Assembly: GCA_028868535.1 (NCBI GenBank)
Contig: JAGWUH010000004.1
Coordinates: 1-41,820, forward strand
Direction of reading: 5' to 3'
DNA: 41,820 nt
Source of the DNA: Sphingomonadales bacterium
GTDB taxonomy: Bacteria > Pseudomonadota > Alphaproteobacteria > Sphingomonadales > Sphingomonadaceae
In this document: positions 1 to 10,772 of the stretch, in pieces
Layout of the letters: each line of letters starts with the position of its first letter
How positions within the stretch are numbered: the stretch's first letter is position 1
Notes under the pieces: generated by a model
Seen by the model: the letters and a program-made list of their open reading frames with translations, nothing else
The model's database searches: none
Told to the model about the DNA's origin: nothing
Program-made: the position numbers and the translations under genes

Positions 1-164
1 TCATCAACATGTTCGGCAGCCTCGCCGGCGCGACGGTGCCGCCGCTGATGGGCGCGCTGAAGCAGCATTCGGGCTCGTTCCTGCCGCCGACCCTGCTGCT
101 GCTCGGCATCGCCGTCGCGTGCGCGCTGCTCTGCCTCCTGGCCCGCCGGCAAGCCCGGGCATGA
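1..164 (+). CDS. MFS transporter, C-terminal fragment (cut by window edge)
   Basis: Only the last 53 codons are visible, read from base 3 to a TGA at 162-164. The fragment holds a short loop (GALKQHSGSF) and one strongly hydrophobic helix with many Leu residues, then a basic tail (ARRQARA). This pattern fits the twelfth helix and cytoplasmic tail of a major facilitator superfamily permease, as does the N-x-x-G-S-x-A-G-A-x-V-P-P stretch before it. The stop overlaps the ATG of the next transporter (ATGA), so the two are probably translated together. Substrate cannot be judged from this piece. Confidence 0.6.
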   Translation, partial: INMFGSLAGATVPPLMGALKQHSGSFLPPTLLLLGIAVACALLCLLARRQARA

Positions 165-1345
165 CCGGCCCGGCCCCCGCCGCGCGGGGCATCGGCACGA
201 TCCTCGCGCTCGCCGCGATTTCGGCGCTGGGCTCGATGGCGATCCACATGCTGGTGCCCGCCCTGCCCGCGCTGGCGCGCGAACTGCATCTCACCGCCGG
301 CGAAGCGCAAGCGGCGATCAGCGTCTATCTCGCCGGCCTCGGTGCCGGGCAGCTTCTCGCGGGACCGGTCACCGATCGCATCGGCCGCCGCGCAGTGATG
401 CTGGCCGGGCTGGCCCTCACCATCACCGGTGCGCTGGGCTCGACTCTGGCGCCGACGCTGCCCGCCCTGATCGCGGCGCGGCTGGTGCAGGCGATCGGCG
501 GGGCAGCAGGGGTGGTCACCGCGCGGGTGATGGTCAGCGACCTGTTCGGCGAGGCCGAGTCGGCGCGGCGCCAGGCTACCTTGATGATGGTGGTGCTGGT
601 TTCGCCGGCGCTGGCCCCGGTCTTCGGCGGCGTGCTGGCCGCAGCCGCCGGCTGGCGCTCGATCCCCGCAGTGCTGGCGGCGCTGGCCGCGGCCATGCTC
701 GCCTTCGCGCTGCTCCGCCTGCCCGAGACCCGCGCCCCCGACCCCGCCCCCGTCCGCAGCCGGACGGGCCTCGCGGGCGATCTCGCCCGGCTCGCCCGCA
801 ACCGCACGTTCCTCGCCGCCACGGTCGCGCTCGCGGGCGGCAGCAGCACGCTTTACATGTTCCTGGCCAGCGCGGCATTCCTGCTGGTGCGCAGCTTCGG
901 CCTCGGCGAGAGCCAGGCCGGGCCGTGGTTCCTCGCGGTCGCTGCCGCCAGCATCTGCGGCACCCGGCTGGTCGGACCGGTGGGCCGGCACTGCGACACG
1001 CTGCGCGCCGGCGCGGCGCTGATCTGCGCCGGCGCGATCGGTGAATGGCTGGTCGCGCTGGCCGGGGGGACCGGCCCGCTGGCGCTGGTCGCGCCGGTCA
1101 TGCTGGTCGGGCTTGGCGCCGGTCTCGTCGGCCCTTCGGCGATCACCGCGGTGGCGTTCGCCGAACCGGGCCTCGCCGGTACCGCCACCAGCATCGCCGG
1201 CGCCGCGCAGATGCTCGCCAGCAGCCTCGCCACGGCCCTGCTTGGCCGCTTCGCGCCGGTCGACATGTTGCGCCTGGGCAACGCTCTGGCAATTTCCGGC
1301 ACCGTGGCGCTGGTTGCAGCCGGGTTGCGACCACGCCGCGCTTGA
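161..1345 (+). CDS. Bcr/CflA-like MFS efflux transporter
   Basis: A 394-residue inner-membrane permease with about twelve hydrophobic segments. The loop after the second helix has the MFS motif A form (GPVTDRIGRRAVM), and the N-terminal half resembles the Bcr/CflA drug-resistance branch (helix 1 followed by MLVPALPALARELHLT). An upstream in-frame ATG at 119 exists, but 161 is preferred because it gives the ATGA overlap with the preceding transporter and the protein then begins a short way before helix 1. The natural substrate is unknown. Family members export small toxic compounds, so removal of phenolics is a possibility suggested only by the neighbourhood. Confidence 0.82.
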   Translation: MTGPAPAARGIGTILALAAISALGSMAIHMLVPALPALARELHLTAGEAQAAISVYLAGLGAGQLLAGPVTDRIGRRAVMLAGLALTITGALGSTLAPTLPALIAARLVQAIGGAAGVVTARVMVSDLFGEAESARRQATLMMVVLVSPALAPVFGGVLAAAAGWRSIPAVLAALAAAMLAFALLRLPETRAPDPAPVRSRTGLAGDLARLARNRTFLAATVALAGGSSTLYMFLASAAFLLVRSFGLGESQAGPWFLAVAAASICGTRLVGPVGRHCDTLRAGAALICAGAIGEWLVALAGGTGPLALVAPVMLVGLGAGLVGPSAITAVAFAEPGLAGTATSIAGAAQMLASSLATALLGRFAPVDMLRLGNALAISGTVALVAAGLRPRRA

Positions 1346-1350
1346 CCTTT

Positions 1351-1362
1351 GCAAGGGCTTGC
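1351..1362. promoter_or_regulatory. GCAAGNNCTTGC palindrome upstream of TonB receptor
   Basis: GCAAGGGCTTGC has 5-base inverted arms around a two-base centre and lies 51 bases before the receptor ATG. The same arms occur twice more in the window, at 15619-15630 and 15758-15769, both in a divergent promoter region. Short palindromes with a central two-base step are typical of LacI/GalR-family operators. No LacI-type gene is in the window, so the regulator would be elsewhere. Confidence 0.45.
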
Positions 1363-1372
1363 ACAATGGAGC

Positions 1373-1391
1373 GTTGGTTGAAATTACCAAC
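1373..1391. promoter_or_regulatory. Inverted repeat before TonB receptor
   Basis: GTTGGT and ACCAAC form perfect 6-base arms around a 7-base spacer, ending 22 bases before the ATG at 1414 and just upstream of the Shine-Dalgarno sequence GGGAGG. It could be an operator or a weak mRNA hairpin in the leader. The function is not determined. Confidence 0.35.
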
Positions 1392-1413
1392 CATTCCTGT
1401 GGGAGGATGCCTG

Positions 1414-3591
<2,178 letters not shown>

Positions 3592-3597
3592 GCGGCG

Positions 3598-5112
3598 ATG
3601 CGCGGACCTAGGTCAAATCCGGCGCCCCATCTGGGGCCGGTCCTCGCCGGGCTGGCGACGGTGGCGCTTGCCACTGTCGCCGTCGGCAAGGGCCCGCCCC
3701 CGCGCTGGTGGGCCCCGGGTGAGGGCCGCGTGTTCCCGCAACAGCTTGACTATGCCAACGCGCAAGGCTCGCTGCGCGTGCTGCTGGCCGGTGAACCCGT
3801 CGCCACCAAGGGCCACCCGTTCTTCGAACCGCTGGGCAGCAACGGCCGGGCCTGCGTCACCTGCCACCAACCGGCCGACGCGATGAGCCTATCGGCCGAA
3901 ACCGCGCGCGCCCGCTGGGACGCCACCGGTGGCAAGGACCCGTTGTTCGCGGCGATCGACGGCTCGGATTGCCCGAGCCTGCCGCAAGCGCAGCGCGCCT
4001 CGCACGCGCTGCTGCTGAACCGCGGCCTGTTCCGGATCGAGCGGCCCTGGCCCCCGAAGGCCTGGAACGGCGCGCCGGTCACGCCCGACTTCAGCATCGC
4101 GGTCGTGCGCGATCCCAACGGCTGCAATTCGGCCCCCGGCCACGGTCCCGCCGCCGGCAACATCTCGGTCTATCGACGGCCGCGCCCGGTCGCCAACATG
4201 AAGTACCTGCTCGCGGTCGGCTTTCCGTTCGATCCCAAGCAGGGCTACGCGCTGCCGCTCGATCCGGACGACGGCAGGATGCAGTCGGGCAACCTGATGG
4301 CCGACAACCGCGCCGGCAACCTGCGCCTGCAGATGGACGACGCCGGCACCACCCACCTCGAATTCCGCAAGCGCCTGACCCCGGCGCAGGTCACCCGCAT
4401 CACCGATTTCGAGAAGCGCGTCTTCACCGCGCAGCAGTCCTCGCGGCAGGGCGGCGCGCTTGACGACATGGGCGCGAAAGGCGGCCCGGCGCACCTGCGC
4501 GATTCCGAACCCGGCGCGCTCGGCTCGATCGGCGAGCCGGTGTGGAGCGAATACGCCGCGTGGGACAAGCTCTCCCCCGCGGATGCCGCCAGGCTGACGC
4601 CCGAACAGCTCGCCTTCCGCCGCTCGGTCGCGCGCGGCGCCCGCGTGTTCCGCGACCGGACCTTCCTGATCACCGACACCGCCGGCATCAATTCGCGGAT
4701 CGGCTTCGGCAACCCGGTGCGCAATTCATGCGTGTTCTGCCACAACATGAGCCAGATGGGGAACGACGTCGCCCCCGGCCAGGTTGATCTCGGCACCACC
4801 ACGATGCCGTTCGCCGATCCCTGGCCGGACCTGCCGCTGTTCCGGATCACCTGCCTGAAGGCGCCGCATCCGCACTATGGCCGCGTGATCCTGACGATGG
4901 ACCCCGGCTTCGCGCTCACCACCGGACGCTGCGCCGATGTCGGCAAGATCACGCTGCAGTCGATGCGCGGCCTCGCCGCGCGCGCGCCCTATTTCTCCAA
5001 CGGCCTCGCGAAAGACCTGCGCGGCGTGGTCGATTACTACGATCGCCGCTACCACATCGGCTACAGCGAGCAGGACAAGCAGGACCTCGTGAACCTGATG
5101 AGCGTGCTGTGA
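3598..5112 (+). CDS. Di-heme cytochrome c, MauG/CcpA-like
   Basis: A 504-residue exported protein with a hydrophobic export segment near residues 11-30 and exactly two c-type heme motifs, CVTCH at residues 86-90 and CVFCH at 378-382. The wide spacing between hemes and a C-terminal RG-LAARAPYFSNG-type segment match the di-heme peroxidase/MauG superfamily, although the protein is longer than classical CcpA proteins (about 320-350 residues). Extra Cys residues occur at 125, 176 and in the C-terminal third. It sits between a TonB receptor and an OmpA-like protein with 6-base and overlapping junctions. That placement suggests a periplasmic oxidation or electron-transfer step tied to uptake; this role is inference. 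Confidence 0.82.
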   Translation: MRGPRSNPAPHLGPVLAGLATVALATVAVGKGPPPRWWAPGEGRVFPQQLDYANAQGSLRVLLAGEPVATKGHPFFEPLGSNGRACVTCHQPADAMSLSAETARARWDATGGKDPLFAAIDGSDCPSLPQAQRASHALLLNRGLFRIERPWPPKAWNGAPVTPDFSIAVVRDPNGCNSAPGHGPAAGNISVYRRPRPVANMKYLLAVGFPFDPKQGYALPLDPDDGRMQSGNLMADNRAGNLRLQMDDAGTTHLEFRKRLTPAQVTRITDFEKRVFTAQQSSRQGGALDDMGAKGGPAHLRDSEPGALGSIGEPVWSEYAAWDKLSPADAARLTPEQLAFRRSVARGARVFRDRTFLITDTAGINSRIGFGNPVRNSCVFCHNMSQMGNDVAPGQVDLGTTTMPFADPWPDLPLFRITCLKAPHPHYGRVILTMDPGFALTTGRCADVGKITLQSMRGLAARAPYFSNGLAKDLRGVVDYYDRRYHIGYSEQDKQDLVNLMSVL

Positions 5113-5882
5113 GGAAGCTTCTCGCCCTGCTGGCCTGCGCCCTCCCCGTCCCCGCCGCGGCGGCCGAAACCGGCGCGCTGGTCCGCTACGTCGCCTGCCC
5201 GATCTACCGCGACGCCGATTCGGGCAAGAAATCCGGCTGCTGGCTGGCCGACGACGCCGCCACCGGCCAGCGCTGGGACGTCAGCCTTTCGCCCTACAAG
5301 CCCGACTGGAACTACGGCGTGCTGGTCGAAGGCCGCACCACCGCCGCGCCGCCCGACGCCTGCGGGGCGCCGGTGCTCGAACCGGTGCGCACCTCGCGGC
5401 TCTACGACATGCCCTGCACGCGCCACATGCTCCCGGCGGAGGGCTATCCCGGCCGGCGCTACAAGCTGCAGGGCCGCTACATCGATCCGCTCTCGGTCGC
5501 CCGCCCGGTGCCGCCGGGGCCGTACGCGGAACGCGCATTTCCGATCTATTTCGAGTTCGGAAACGACTTCCTGGTCTATCAATACGACGATTACCTGCTC
5601 GACAGGGCGGTTACCTGGATCCGGGCTGCGAAGCCGAAACGCCTCGTCGTCACCGGTTTCGCGGCCTCCCGGCCGGAAACCATTTCCGGCCAGGTTATCG
5701 CAGAGCCGACCGAACTGGCACGAAAACGCGCCCAAACCATCGCCGAAAGCCTGCGCAGACTGCTCCCCGGCATCGCGATCGAGACCCGCTGGGAGGAGTC
5801 CGCGCCGCCCGCCGACGAGCCCGATGCCGACGGCATCCCCGGCCAATCGCAGCGCCGCGTCGAAATCCGCGCGCTTTTCTAG
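5109..5882 (+). CDS. OmpA-like periplasmic protein
   Basis: 257 residues with a clear signal peptide (MRKLLALLACALPVPAAAA). It starts with GTG at 5109, overlapping the cytochrome stop (GTGA). The C-terminal third has the order of an OmpA/MotB domain: a strand LVVTGFA, an A-x-K-R-A-Q-x-I helix, then QSQRRVEIRALF at the end, so peptidoglycan binding is plausible. The middle contains several Cys residues and is not recognised. As the last gene of the receptor-cytochrome operon it may hold the system at the cell wall. It ends 4 bases inside the convergent PrpD-family gene. Confidence 0.6.
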   Translation: MRKLLALLACALPVPAAAAETGALVRYVACPIYRDADSGKKSGCWLADDAATGQRWDVSLSPYKPDWNYGVLVEGRTTAAPPDACGAPVLEPVRTSRLYDMPCTRHMLPAEGYPGRRYKLQGRYIDPLSVARPVPPGPYAERAFPIYFEFGNDFLVYQYDDYLLDRAVTWIRAAKPKRLVVTGFAASRPETISGQVIAEPTELARKRAQTIAESLRRLLPGIAIETRWEESAPPADEPDADGIPGQSQRRVEIRALF

Positions 5883-7240
5883 GCGAACAACGCCCCGACA
5901 TCCGCGCAGGTTTCCAGCGCCAGGATCGCCTCGGCCAACGCCTCGCCGCGCGGCACTTGCGCCCGGCCGGCACAGGCCAGGAACTTCGCCACCAGCGCCG
6001 CCTCCCCCAGCGGCCGCGCCGGGCAGCCCAGCGCGTTGTCCACTTCCGCCTCGACTACCGCGCCGTCCGCCCACAGAATCCGCATCGCCCCGCCCGACCC
6101 GCGTTGCCAGCCGGCGCGCGGCGCCTGCCGGCATGTCACCTTCGCCGCCAGCGCCAGCACCCGGGGATCAGCCAATGCCGCCGCATCGAAATCATCGAGG
6201 CCGACCCCTCCCCGCGCCAGCGCCAGCGCGACGGTGAACGGGATCGAGAACTTGGCGTCGATCGCCACGCGCGGCGCACGCTTGCGCGCGCTCGGCTCCA
6301 CCAGCATCGTCTGGACGTCGTCGTGGTCGATCTCGATCCGCGTGATCGCGGCCGGATCGATCGCGTGGCGCGCCCGCAAGTCCAGCGCCAGTTCGATGAA
6401 CGGATGCGTGCCGCGGCAACTCGGCCAAGGCTTGAACGTGAGTTGGTCGATCCAGAAGCGTCGGCCCAGCGCATCCGTCAGGTCCCCGGGCACGAATTCC
6501 CCGCCGGCATAAAGCGCATAGAACCCTGCCCGGCCCTCCAGCGGCTGCTCGAACCCGGCCACCCCGGCGCGCGCCAGCAGCGCCGATTGCACCGCCGCCT
6601 GCGCGGGGAAGGCTTCGCGGACCGCGCGCAGCACGGTGCCGGCGCTGTACTTGATCTCGCCGGGCATCGTCGCCTGGCACAGCGTGATCGACAGCGCATC
6701 GCGCACCTGCCGCGCATCCAGCCCGAGCAACGACGCCGCCCCCGCCGTCGCGCCATAGGCTGCCAGCATCGGCGGCGGATACCAGTTGCCGGCCTCCATC
6801 GGCCGCCGTAGCGCCAGCCCCATGCGGCACGACAGATCGCCGCCGACGGCCAGCGCGGTCAGGAACCGCCGCCCGTCGACCGGCCGCCCGGCCTGCGCGA
6901 GCGCGATCAGCGCCGGGACAAGGCTGGCATTGGGGTGCCCGGGGGCAAGATCGAACGCGTCCTCGAAATCGAGCGCGTGTGCCAGCGCCCCGTTGGCCAG
7001 TGCCGCCATCGGCACGCCGGCGCGGACGGCCGTTCCCACCACCGTGCACGGCCCGGGGCCCATCGCCCGCGCCAGTTCGATGAACGCGCGCGGCTCGGCG
7101 CACAGGCCGCTGGCGCCGAGCATCACTCCGGCGGCATCGAGCAGCACCCATTTCGCCGCCTGCACGGTCGCGGCGGGCAACGCCTCCCAGCGCATCGCCG
7201 CGACATGCGCACCGACCGCATCGGAAACCCCCGCGCTCAC
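5879..7240 (-). CDS. MmgE/PrpD family protein
   Basis: 453 residues, the normal size for the MmgE/PrpD family (2-methylcitrate dehydratase, cis-aconitate decarboxylase and many uncharacterised lyases). Family marks include the N-terminal helical region WVLLDAAGVMLGAS, the HALDFEDAFD motif near residue 90, the hydrophobic LTALAVGGDLSCRMG segment, and the FKPWPSCRGTHPFIE segment near residue 275. It is the last gene of an aldehyde dehydrogenase / DUF3237 / PrpD operon and overlaps the DUF3237 stop by 4 bases. The substrate is unknown. The context points to a small acid formed downstream of an aldehyde rather than to the methylcitrate cycle, since no prpBC genes are present. Confidence 0.85.
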   Translation of the reverse strand: MSAGVSDAVGAHVAAMRWEALPAATVQAAKWVLLDAAGVMLGASGLCAEPRAFIELARAMGPGPCTVVGTAVRAGVPMAALANGALAHALDFEDAFDLAPGHPNASLVPALIALAQAGRPVDGRRFLTALAVGGDLSCRMGLALRRPMEAGNWYPPPMLAAYGATAGAASLLGLDARQVRDALSITLCQATMPGEIKYSAGTVLRAVREAFPAQAAVQSALLARAGVAGFEQPLEGRAGFYALYAGGEFVPGDLTDALGRRFWIDQLTFKPWPSCRGTHPFIELALDLRARHAIDPAAITRIEIDHDDVQTMLVEPSARKRAPRVAIDAKFSIPFTVALALARGGVGLDDFDAAALADPRVLALAAKVTCRQAPRAGWQRGSGGAMRILWADGAVVEAEVDNALGCPARPLGEAALVAKFLACAGRAQVPRGEALAEAILALETCADVGALFA

Positions 7241-7761
7241 CGGACGATGTAATAATCGACGATCACGCGGTCCGGCTTGCGGATGCCGCGCGCGACGAAG
7301 GCATTGCGGCGCATCCAGTCGTACCTGCCGGCAGTGACCACGAAGCGCGGCGTGGTGCGGAAATAGTACGCGGACGGATCGACGTCCTCGCCGCGCGCCA
7401 GCCGCTCGATCACCGCCGGCTCGGCCACGCGCACGCCGGGATTCTCGACCTCGATCACGGTGCCGTCGGCAGCCTTCAGGAAATAGCGGGCCTCCACCCG
7501 GGTCAGCCCGCCGGCCTCGATCACCTGCCAGTCACCGCCCCCGTTCAGCACTTCGCCCGCCAGCATCGGCCCTTCGACCTTGCCGCCGGTAATGGCGATG
7601 AAGCGCTTCCGCCCGCCGTCGGCCTGCCCCATCTCCACCGGCGCGGCGACCTGCACCGTGGCGGTGAACGCATATTCGAGGATCGGCGCCGGGGCGGATG
7701 GGGCAGCGTGCGCCGTCCCCGCCAGCAAGGCCCAGGCCGCGGCCGCGATTGCCGGTTTCAT
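7237..7761 (-). CDS. Secreted DUF3237 domain protein
   Basis: 174 residues. A signal peptide of about 19 residues ends at AHA, followed by one DUF3237 domain. The signature is visible: FIAITGGKVEGP, GEVLNGGGDWQV, then VEARYFLKAADG and a C-terminal segment RKPDRVIVDYYIV. The fold of this family is expected to be a small beta-barrel; no biochemical function is established to my knowledge. The start at 7761 has GGAGG upstream. It lies between an aldehyde dehydrogenase (13-base gap) and a PrpD-family gene (overlap), so it probably binds or processes a metabolite of the same pathway outside the inner membrane. Confidence 0.8.
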   Translation of the reverse strand: MKPAIAAAAWALLAGTAHAAPSAPAPILEYAFTATVQVAAPVEMGQADGGRKRFIAITGGKVEGPMLAGEVLNGGGDWQVIEAGGLTRVEARYFLKAADGTVIEVENPGVRVAEPAVIERLARGEDVDPSAYYFRTTPRFVVTAGRYDWMRRNAFVARGIRKPDRVIVDYYIVR

Positions 7762-7774
7762 CGCCCGCCTCCGC

Positions 7775-9172
7775 TCAGATCGGGAAGTGTCCGGGCCGCG
7801 TCTCGACCGTGATCCAGCGCGTCTCGGTGAAGCTGTCGATGCCCTGCCGTCCGCCGAACCGGCCATAGCCCGATGCGCCGACGCCGCCGAACGGCATCTG
7901 CGCCTCGTCGTGTACGGTCGGGCCGTTGACGTGGCAGATGCCCGAACGGATCTGCCGCGCGATCTCCAGGCCCCTGGCGACGTCGCGGGTGAACACCGCC
8001 GCCGACAGCCCGTATTCGCTGTCGTTGGCCAGTTCCACCGCGTGCGCGGCGTCACGCGCGCGGATAACCGCCACCACCGGCCCGAAGCTTTCGTCGCGGT
8101 AGAGGTTCATCGCCGCGGTCACGCCGTCGACAACGGTGGCCGGCATCAGCACGCTGTCCGCCTTGCCGCCGGAGAGCAGCCAGGCGCCCTTGCCGATGGC
8201 ATCGTCGATCAGCGCGTTGACATGGTCGACGGTCTTTCGATCGACCACCGCGCCCAGCGGCGTGGTCCCCTCGCGCGGATCGCCGGTCGCCATGCTGCCC
8301 GCCTTGGCGGCGAACCTCTCCGCAAAGGCATCGGCCACGGCATCGACGACGATGATCCGCTCGGTGCTCATGCAGATCTGTCCCTGGTTCATGAACGCGC
8401 CGAACGCCGCCGCCTTCACCGCCTCGTCGAGATCGGCGTCCTCGAGCACGATCAGCGGCGCCTTGCCGCCCAGCTCGAGCAGGCAGGGCTTGAGATGCTC
8501 GGCCGCGCGCCGGGCGATGATGCGGCCGACGCCGGTGGAGCCGGTGAAGTTGATCCGCTTCACCTCCGGCGCATCGATCAGCGCCCCGACGACTTCGCCC
8601 GCATCCTCGGGCGCATTGGTGACGACATTGACCACGCCTTCGGGGAAGCCTGCCTCGGCGAACGCCTCGATGATCAGCGCGTGGGTGCGCGGGCAGGTCT
8701 CGCTGGCCTTGAGGATCACGCTGTTGCCGCAGGCCAGCGGCACCGCGATCGCACGCACTCCCAGGATGATCGGCGCATTCCACGGGGCAATGCCCAGGAT
8801 CACCCCCACCGGCTCCTTCAGCGCCATCGCCAGGCAGCCGGGTTTGTCCGAAGGGATCACCTCGCCGGCGATCTGCGTGGTCAACGCCGCGGCCTCGCGC
8901 ACCATCGACGCCGCCAGGCCGAGGTTGAACATCGCCCAGCCCGCGGTCGATCCGGTTTCGGCCATCATCGCCGCGACGAAGGCGTCCTTGCGCGCCATCA
9001 GCGCGTCCGCCGCCTGCATCAGCACCGCGCGGCGCGCGTTCGGTCCCTGCGCGGCCCAGGCCGGAAACGCCGCGCCGGCCCTGGCGGCGATCGCGGGAAT
9101 ATCCGCGGCCTTCATCGCCTTCGCCGAGGAAGCGACCTCGCCGGTCAGCGGGTTCAAACGGGTGAATTCCAT
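7775..9172 (-). CDS. Aldehyde dehydrogenase, aromatic-aldehyde type
   Basis: 465 residues, NAD(P)-dependent aldehyde dehydrogenase superfamily. The cofactor motif FTGSTGVGR is near residue 209, the general-base Glu is in LELGGK (E233), and the catalytic Cys is in GQICMSTER (C267). The QICMSTER surround and the PWNAPIILG segment are typical of the vanillin/salicylaldehyde/benzaldehyde dehydrogenase group, which fits a neighbourhood of aromatic catabolism. The exact aldehyde is not provable here. ATG at 9172 is chosen over an upstream TTG at 9187 because GGAGAG lies at the right distance. It is the first gene of a three-gene operon behind the promoter and palindrome at 9194-9235. Confidence 0.88.
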   Translation of the reverse strand: MEFTRLNPLTGEVASSAKAMKAADIPAIAARAGAAFPAWAAQGPNARRAVLMQAADALMARKDAFVAAMMAETGSTAGWAMFNLGLAASMVREAAALTTQIAGEVIPSDKPGCLAMALKEPVGVILGIAPWNAPIILGVRAIAVPLACGNSVILKASETCPRTHALIIEAFAEAGFPEGVVNVVTNAPEDAGEVVGALIDAPEVKRINFTGSTGVGRIIARRAAEHLKPCLLELGGKAPLIVLEDADLDEAVKAAAFGAFMNQGQICMSTERIIVVDAVADAFAERFAAKAGSMATGDPREGTTPLGAVVDRKTVDHVNALIDDAIGKGAWLLSGGKADSVLMPATVVDGVTAAMNLYRDESFGPVVAVIRARDAAHAVELANDSEYGLSAAVFTRDVARGLEIARQIRSGICHVNGPTVHDEAQMPFGGVGASGYGRFGGRQGIDSFTETRWITVETRPGHFPI

Positions 9173-9193
9173 GCTCGCTCTCCGCAAGGTTTA

Positions 9194-9235
9194 GCTATTA
9201 ATAATAGCAATATGCGATGCTGCCGAATGTGGCAA
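9194..9235 (-). promoter_or_regulatory. Promoter and 15-bp palindrome for aldehyde dehydrogenase operon
   Basis: On the minus strand a -35-like TTGCCA (9230-9235) and a -10-like TATTGC (9207-9212) are 17 bases apart. A perfect palindrome, GCTATTA-A-TAATAGC at 9194-9208, begins inside the -10 and covers the expected start site. This is a classic position for a repressor operator. The stretch is AT-rich against a very GC-rich background and lies 22 bases before the ATG. No adjacent regulator gene claims it. Confidence 0.5.
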
Positions 9236-9239
9236 GCCT

Positions 9240-10772
9240 TCAGCGCCTCGCCAGCAGCCGCGCGAGCCGCGCATCGGTCCGGCACGAATAGGAGGCGGCG
9301 CGATCGACCGGTCCCCTGCCGTCATGGCGCGCCGCCTGCGGGAACGGGCAGAGCCGCCTGGTGAACAGCTCGCGCTCGCCGTCGCGCTTGCCGGCGACGA
9401 TGTCGTCGGGCGGGCGGCCCTGCTCCACCCATTGCACCAGCGCCCACAACACGTCGCTTTCCGGCCTGCCCGATGCCGGGCTCTGCCCCATGCCGCCGAA
9501 CAGGTCCGCGCCGGGTCCGCCCCGGCAATGGTACATGCCCGGCACCATGAACAGGCGCACCGATCGCTGCAGCCGGCCCAGCCCGCCGTTGGCGGCCGCC
9601 AGCCGGCCATAGTAGCGGATCGTAGGCCCGGCATTGGTCGAGGGATCCTGCCAGCCCTGGTAGAGGATCGCCTTGTGGCCGCGCGCCAGGAAGTTGGCGA
9701 TCCCGGTCCGGTCGGCGCGCAGCTCGGGCATGATGCGGTTGGCCGCCGCCAGATCGGCCGTGCGCCGGAAGCCCTGCGCATCCCAGTCGGGATTGTCGTA
9801 CACCCCATCGGCCCACATCGCGCGCAGCAGCGGCGAGGGCGGCCCGGGCCGCGTGCGGACGCCGGGGAACAGCCCCCCATCCATCGCCCGCCCGTTCTCG
9901 TCGGGCATCGGAGCGATGATGCGATCGATCATCGCCAGCTTCGGCGCGGTCAGGCAGCCATCGCCCTGCCCCGGCCGGCACAGCAGCGTCGCGGTGCGGA
10001 ACCGGCAGGCCAGCGGGTTCTCGACGATCCCGTCGCGCACCCCGTCGAGCCCGTCGCACTGAGCGAACACGCGGCTTTCGTACAGCGCCCAGTCGGCATC
10101 GGACAGCATCGCCCCGGGATTGCGCGCCTGTTCCAGCGAGAACCACAGCATCCGCACCGACTGCAAGGGCATGTTCGGCCCGGGTGCCCCCGCCACCACG
10201 CCGTCATAGTCGGCCGGATAGTTCTGCATCTCCTTCAACGCCTGTCGCCCGCCGCCCGAGCAGCCCAGGAAATAGGCGCGACTGGCCGGCCGGCCATAAT
10301 ACCGGGCGAGCAGTGCCTTCGCCGCCTGCGCCGTCAGATGCACGGCGCGATGCTCGTAATCGACGCGGGCCCTGGCATTGCGCATCCAGTGCGCGTCGGC
10401 GATCTTGTGGCCGCTGTCGGTCGTGACCGTGGCGAAGCCCTGCGCGATCCGCAGCGCCATGTCGCGCTCATTGAACACCCCGGCGTCCCCGCCCACGCCG
10501 GCCCCCAGCAGCCGCCCGTTCCACGCCGCCGGCAGCCACAGCTCGAAGCCGATGGTCGCCTCGATCCGCCCTTCGATCCGGCAGAAGCCGACGTTCACCG
10601 GCGCCGCGGCGTAGGGACCCCGCCCCGGCTCCGGCAGCCAGTTCCGGCCGGGGGCGATCATCGTCGCCTGATCGACGCTGACCGCCCCTTGCGTGCCCCT
10701 CAACGCGGCGCAATCGACCGCGCCCGGGGCCGTTGCCGCCGCCGCTGCCAGGACGAGCGGCAGCAGCGCCAT
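9240..10772 (-). CDS. Tannase/feruloyl-esterase family hydrolase (1)
   Basis: 510 residues, exported (signal MALLPLVLAAAAATA). The tannase/feruloyl esterase CS-D-HC arrangement is complete: C171-S172 in LGCSGGGRQ, D376 in QGWQDP, H415-C416 in MYHCRGG. In this family the two Cys next to the Ser and His form a disulfide that holds the active site, consistent with a periplasmic or secreted enzyme. Expected reaction: hydrolysis of galloyl, feruloyl or similar aromatic carboxylic esters. Its ATG shares one base with the stop of the TonB receptor upstream (TGATG), so receptor and esterase are coupled. The specific ester is unknown. Confidence 0.9.
   Translation of the reverse strand: MALLPLVLAAAAATAPGAVDCAALRGTQGAVSVDQATMIAPGRNWLPEPGRGPYAAAPVNVGFCRIEGRIEATIGFELWLPAAWNGRLLGAGVGGDAGVFNERDMALRIAQGFATVTTDSGHKIADAHWMRNARARVDYEHRAVHLTAQAAKALLARYYGRPASRAYFLGCSGGGRQALKEMQNYPADYDGVVAGAPGPNMPLQSVRMLWFSLEQARNPGAMLSDADWALYESRVFAQCDGLDGVRDGIVENPLACRFRTATLLCRPGQGDGCLTAPKLAMIDRIIAPMPDENGRAMDGGLFPGVRTRPGPPSPLLRAMWADGVYDNPDWDAQGFRRTADLAAANRIMPELRADRTGIANFLARGHKAILYQGWQDPSTNAGPTIRYYGRLAAANGGLGRLQRSVRLFMVPGMYHCRGGPGADLFGGMGQSPASGRPESDVLWALVQWVEQGRPPDDIVAGKRDGERELFTRRLCPFPQAARHDGRGPVDRAASYSCRTDARLARLLARR

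Noticed and set aside
5879..7240. 2-methylcitrate dehydratase PrpD of propionate metabolism
   Set aside because: No prpB, prpC or propionyl-CoA genes are present. The family has many other activities, so only the family name is supported.
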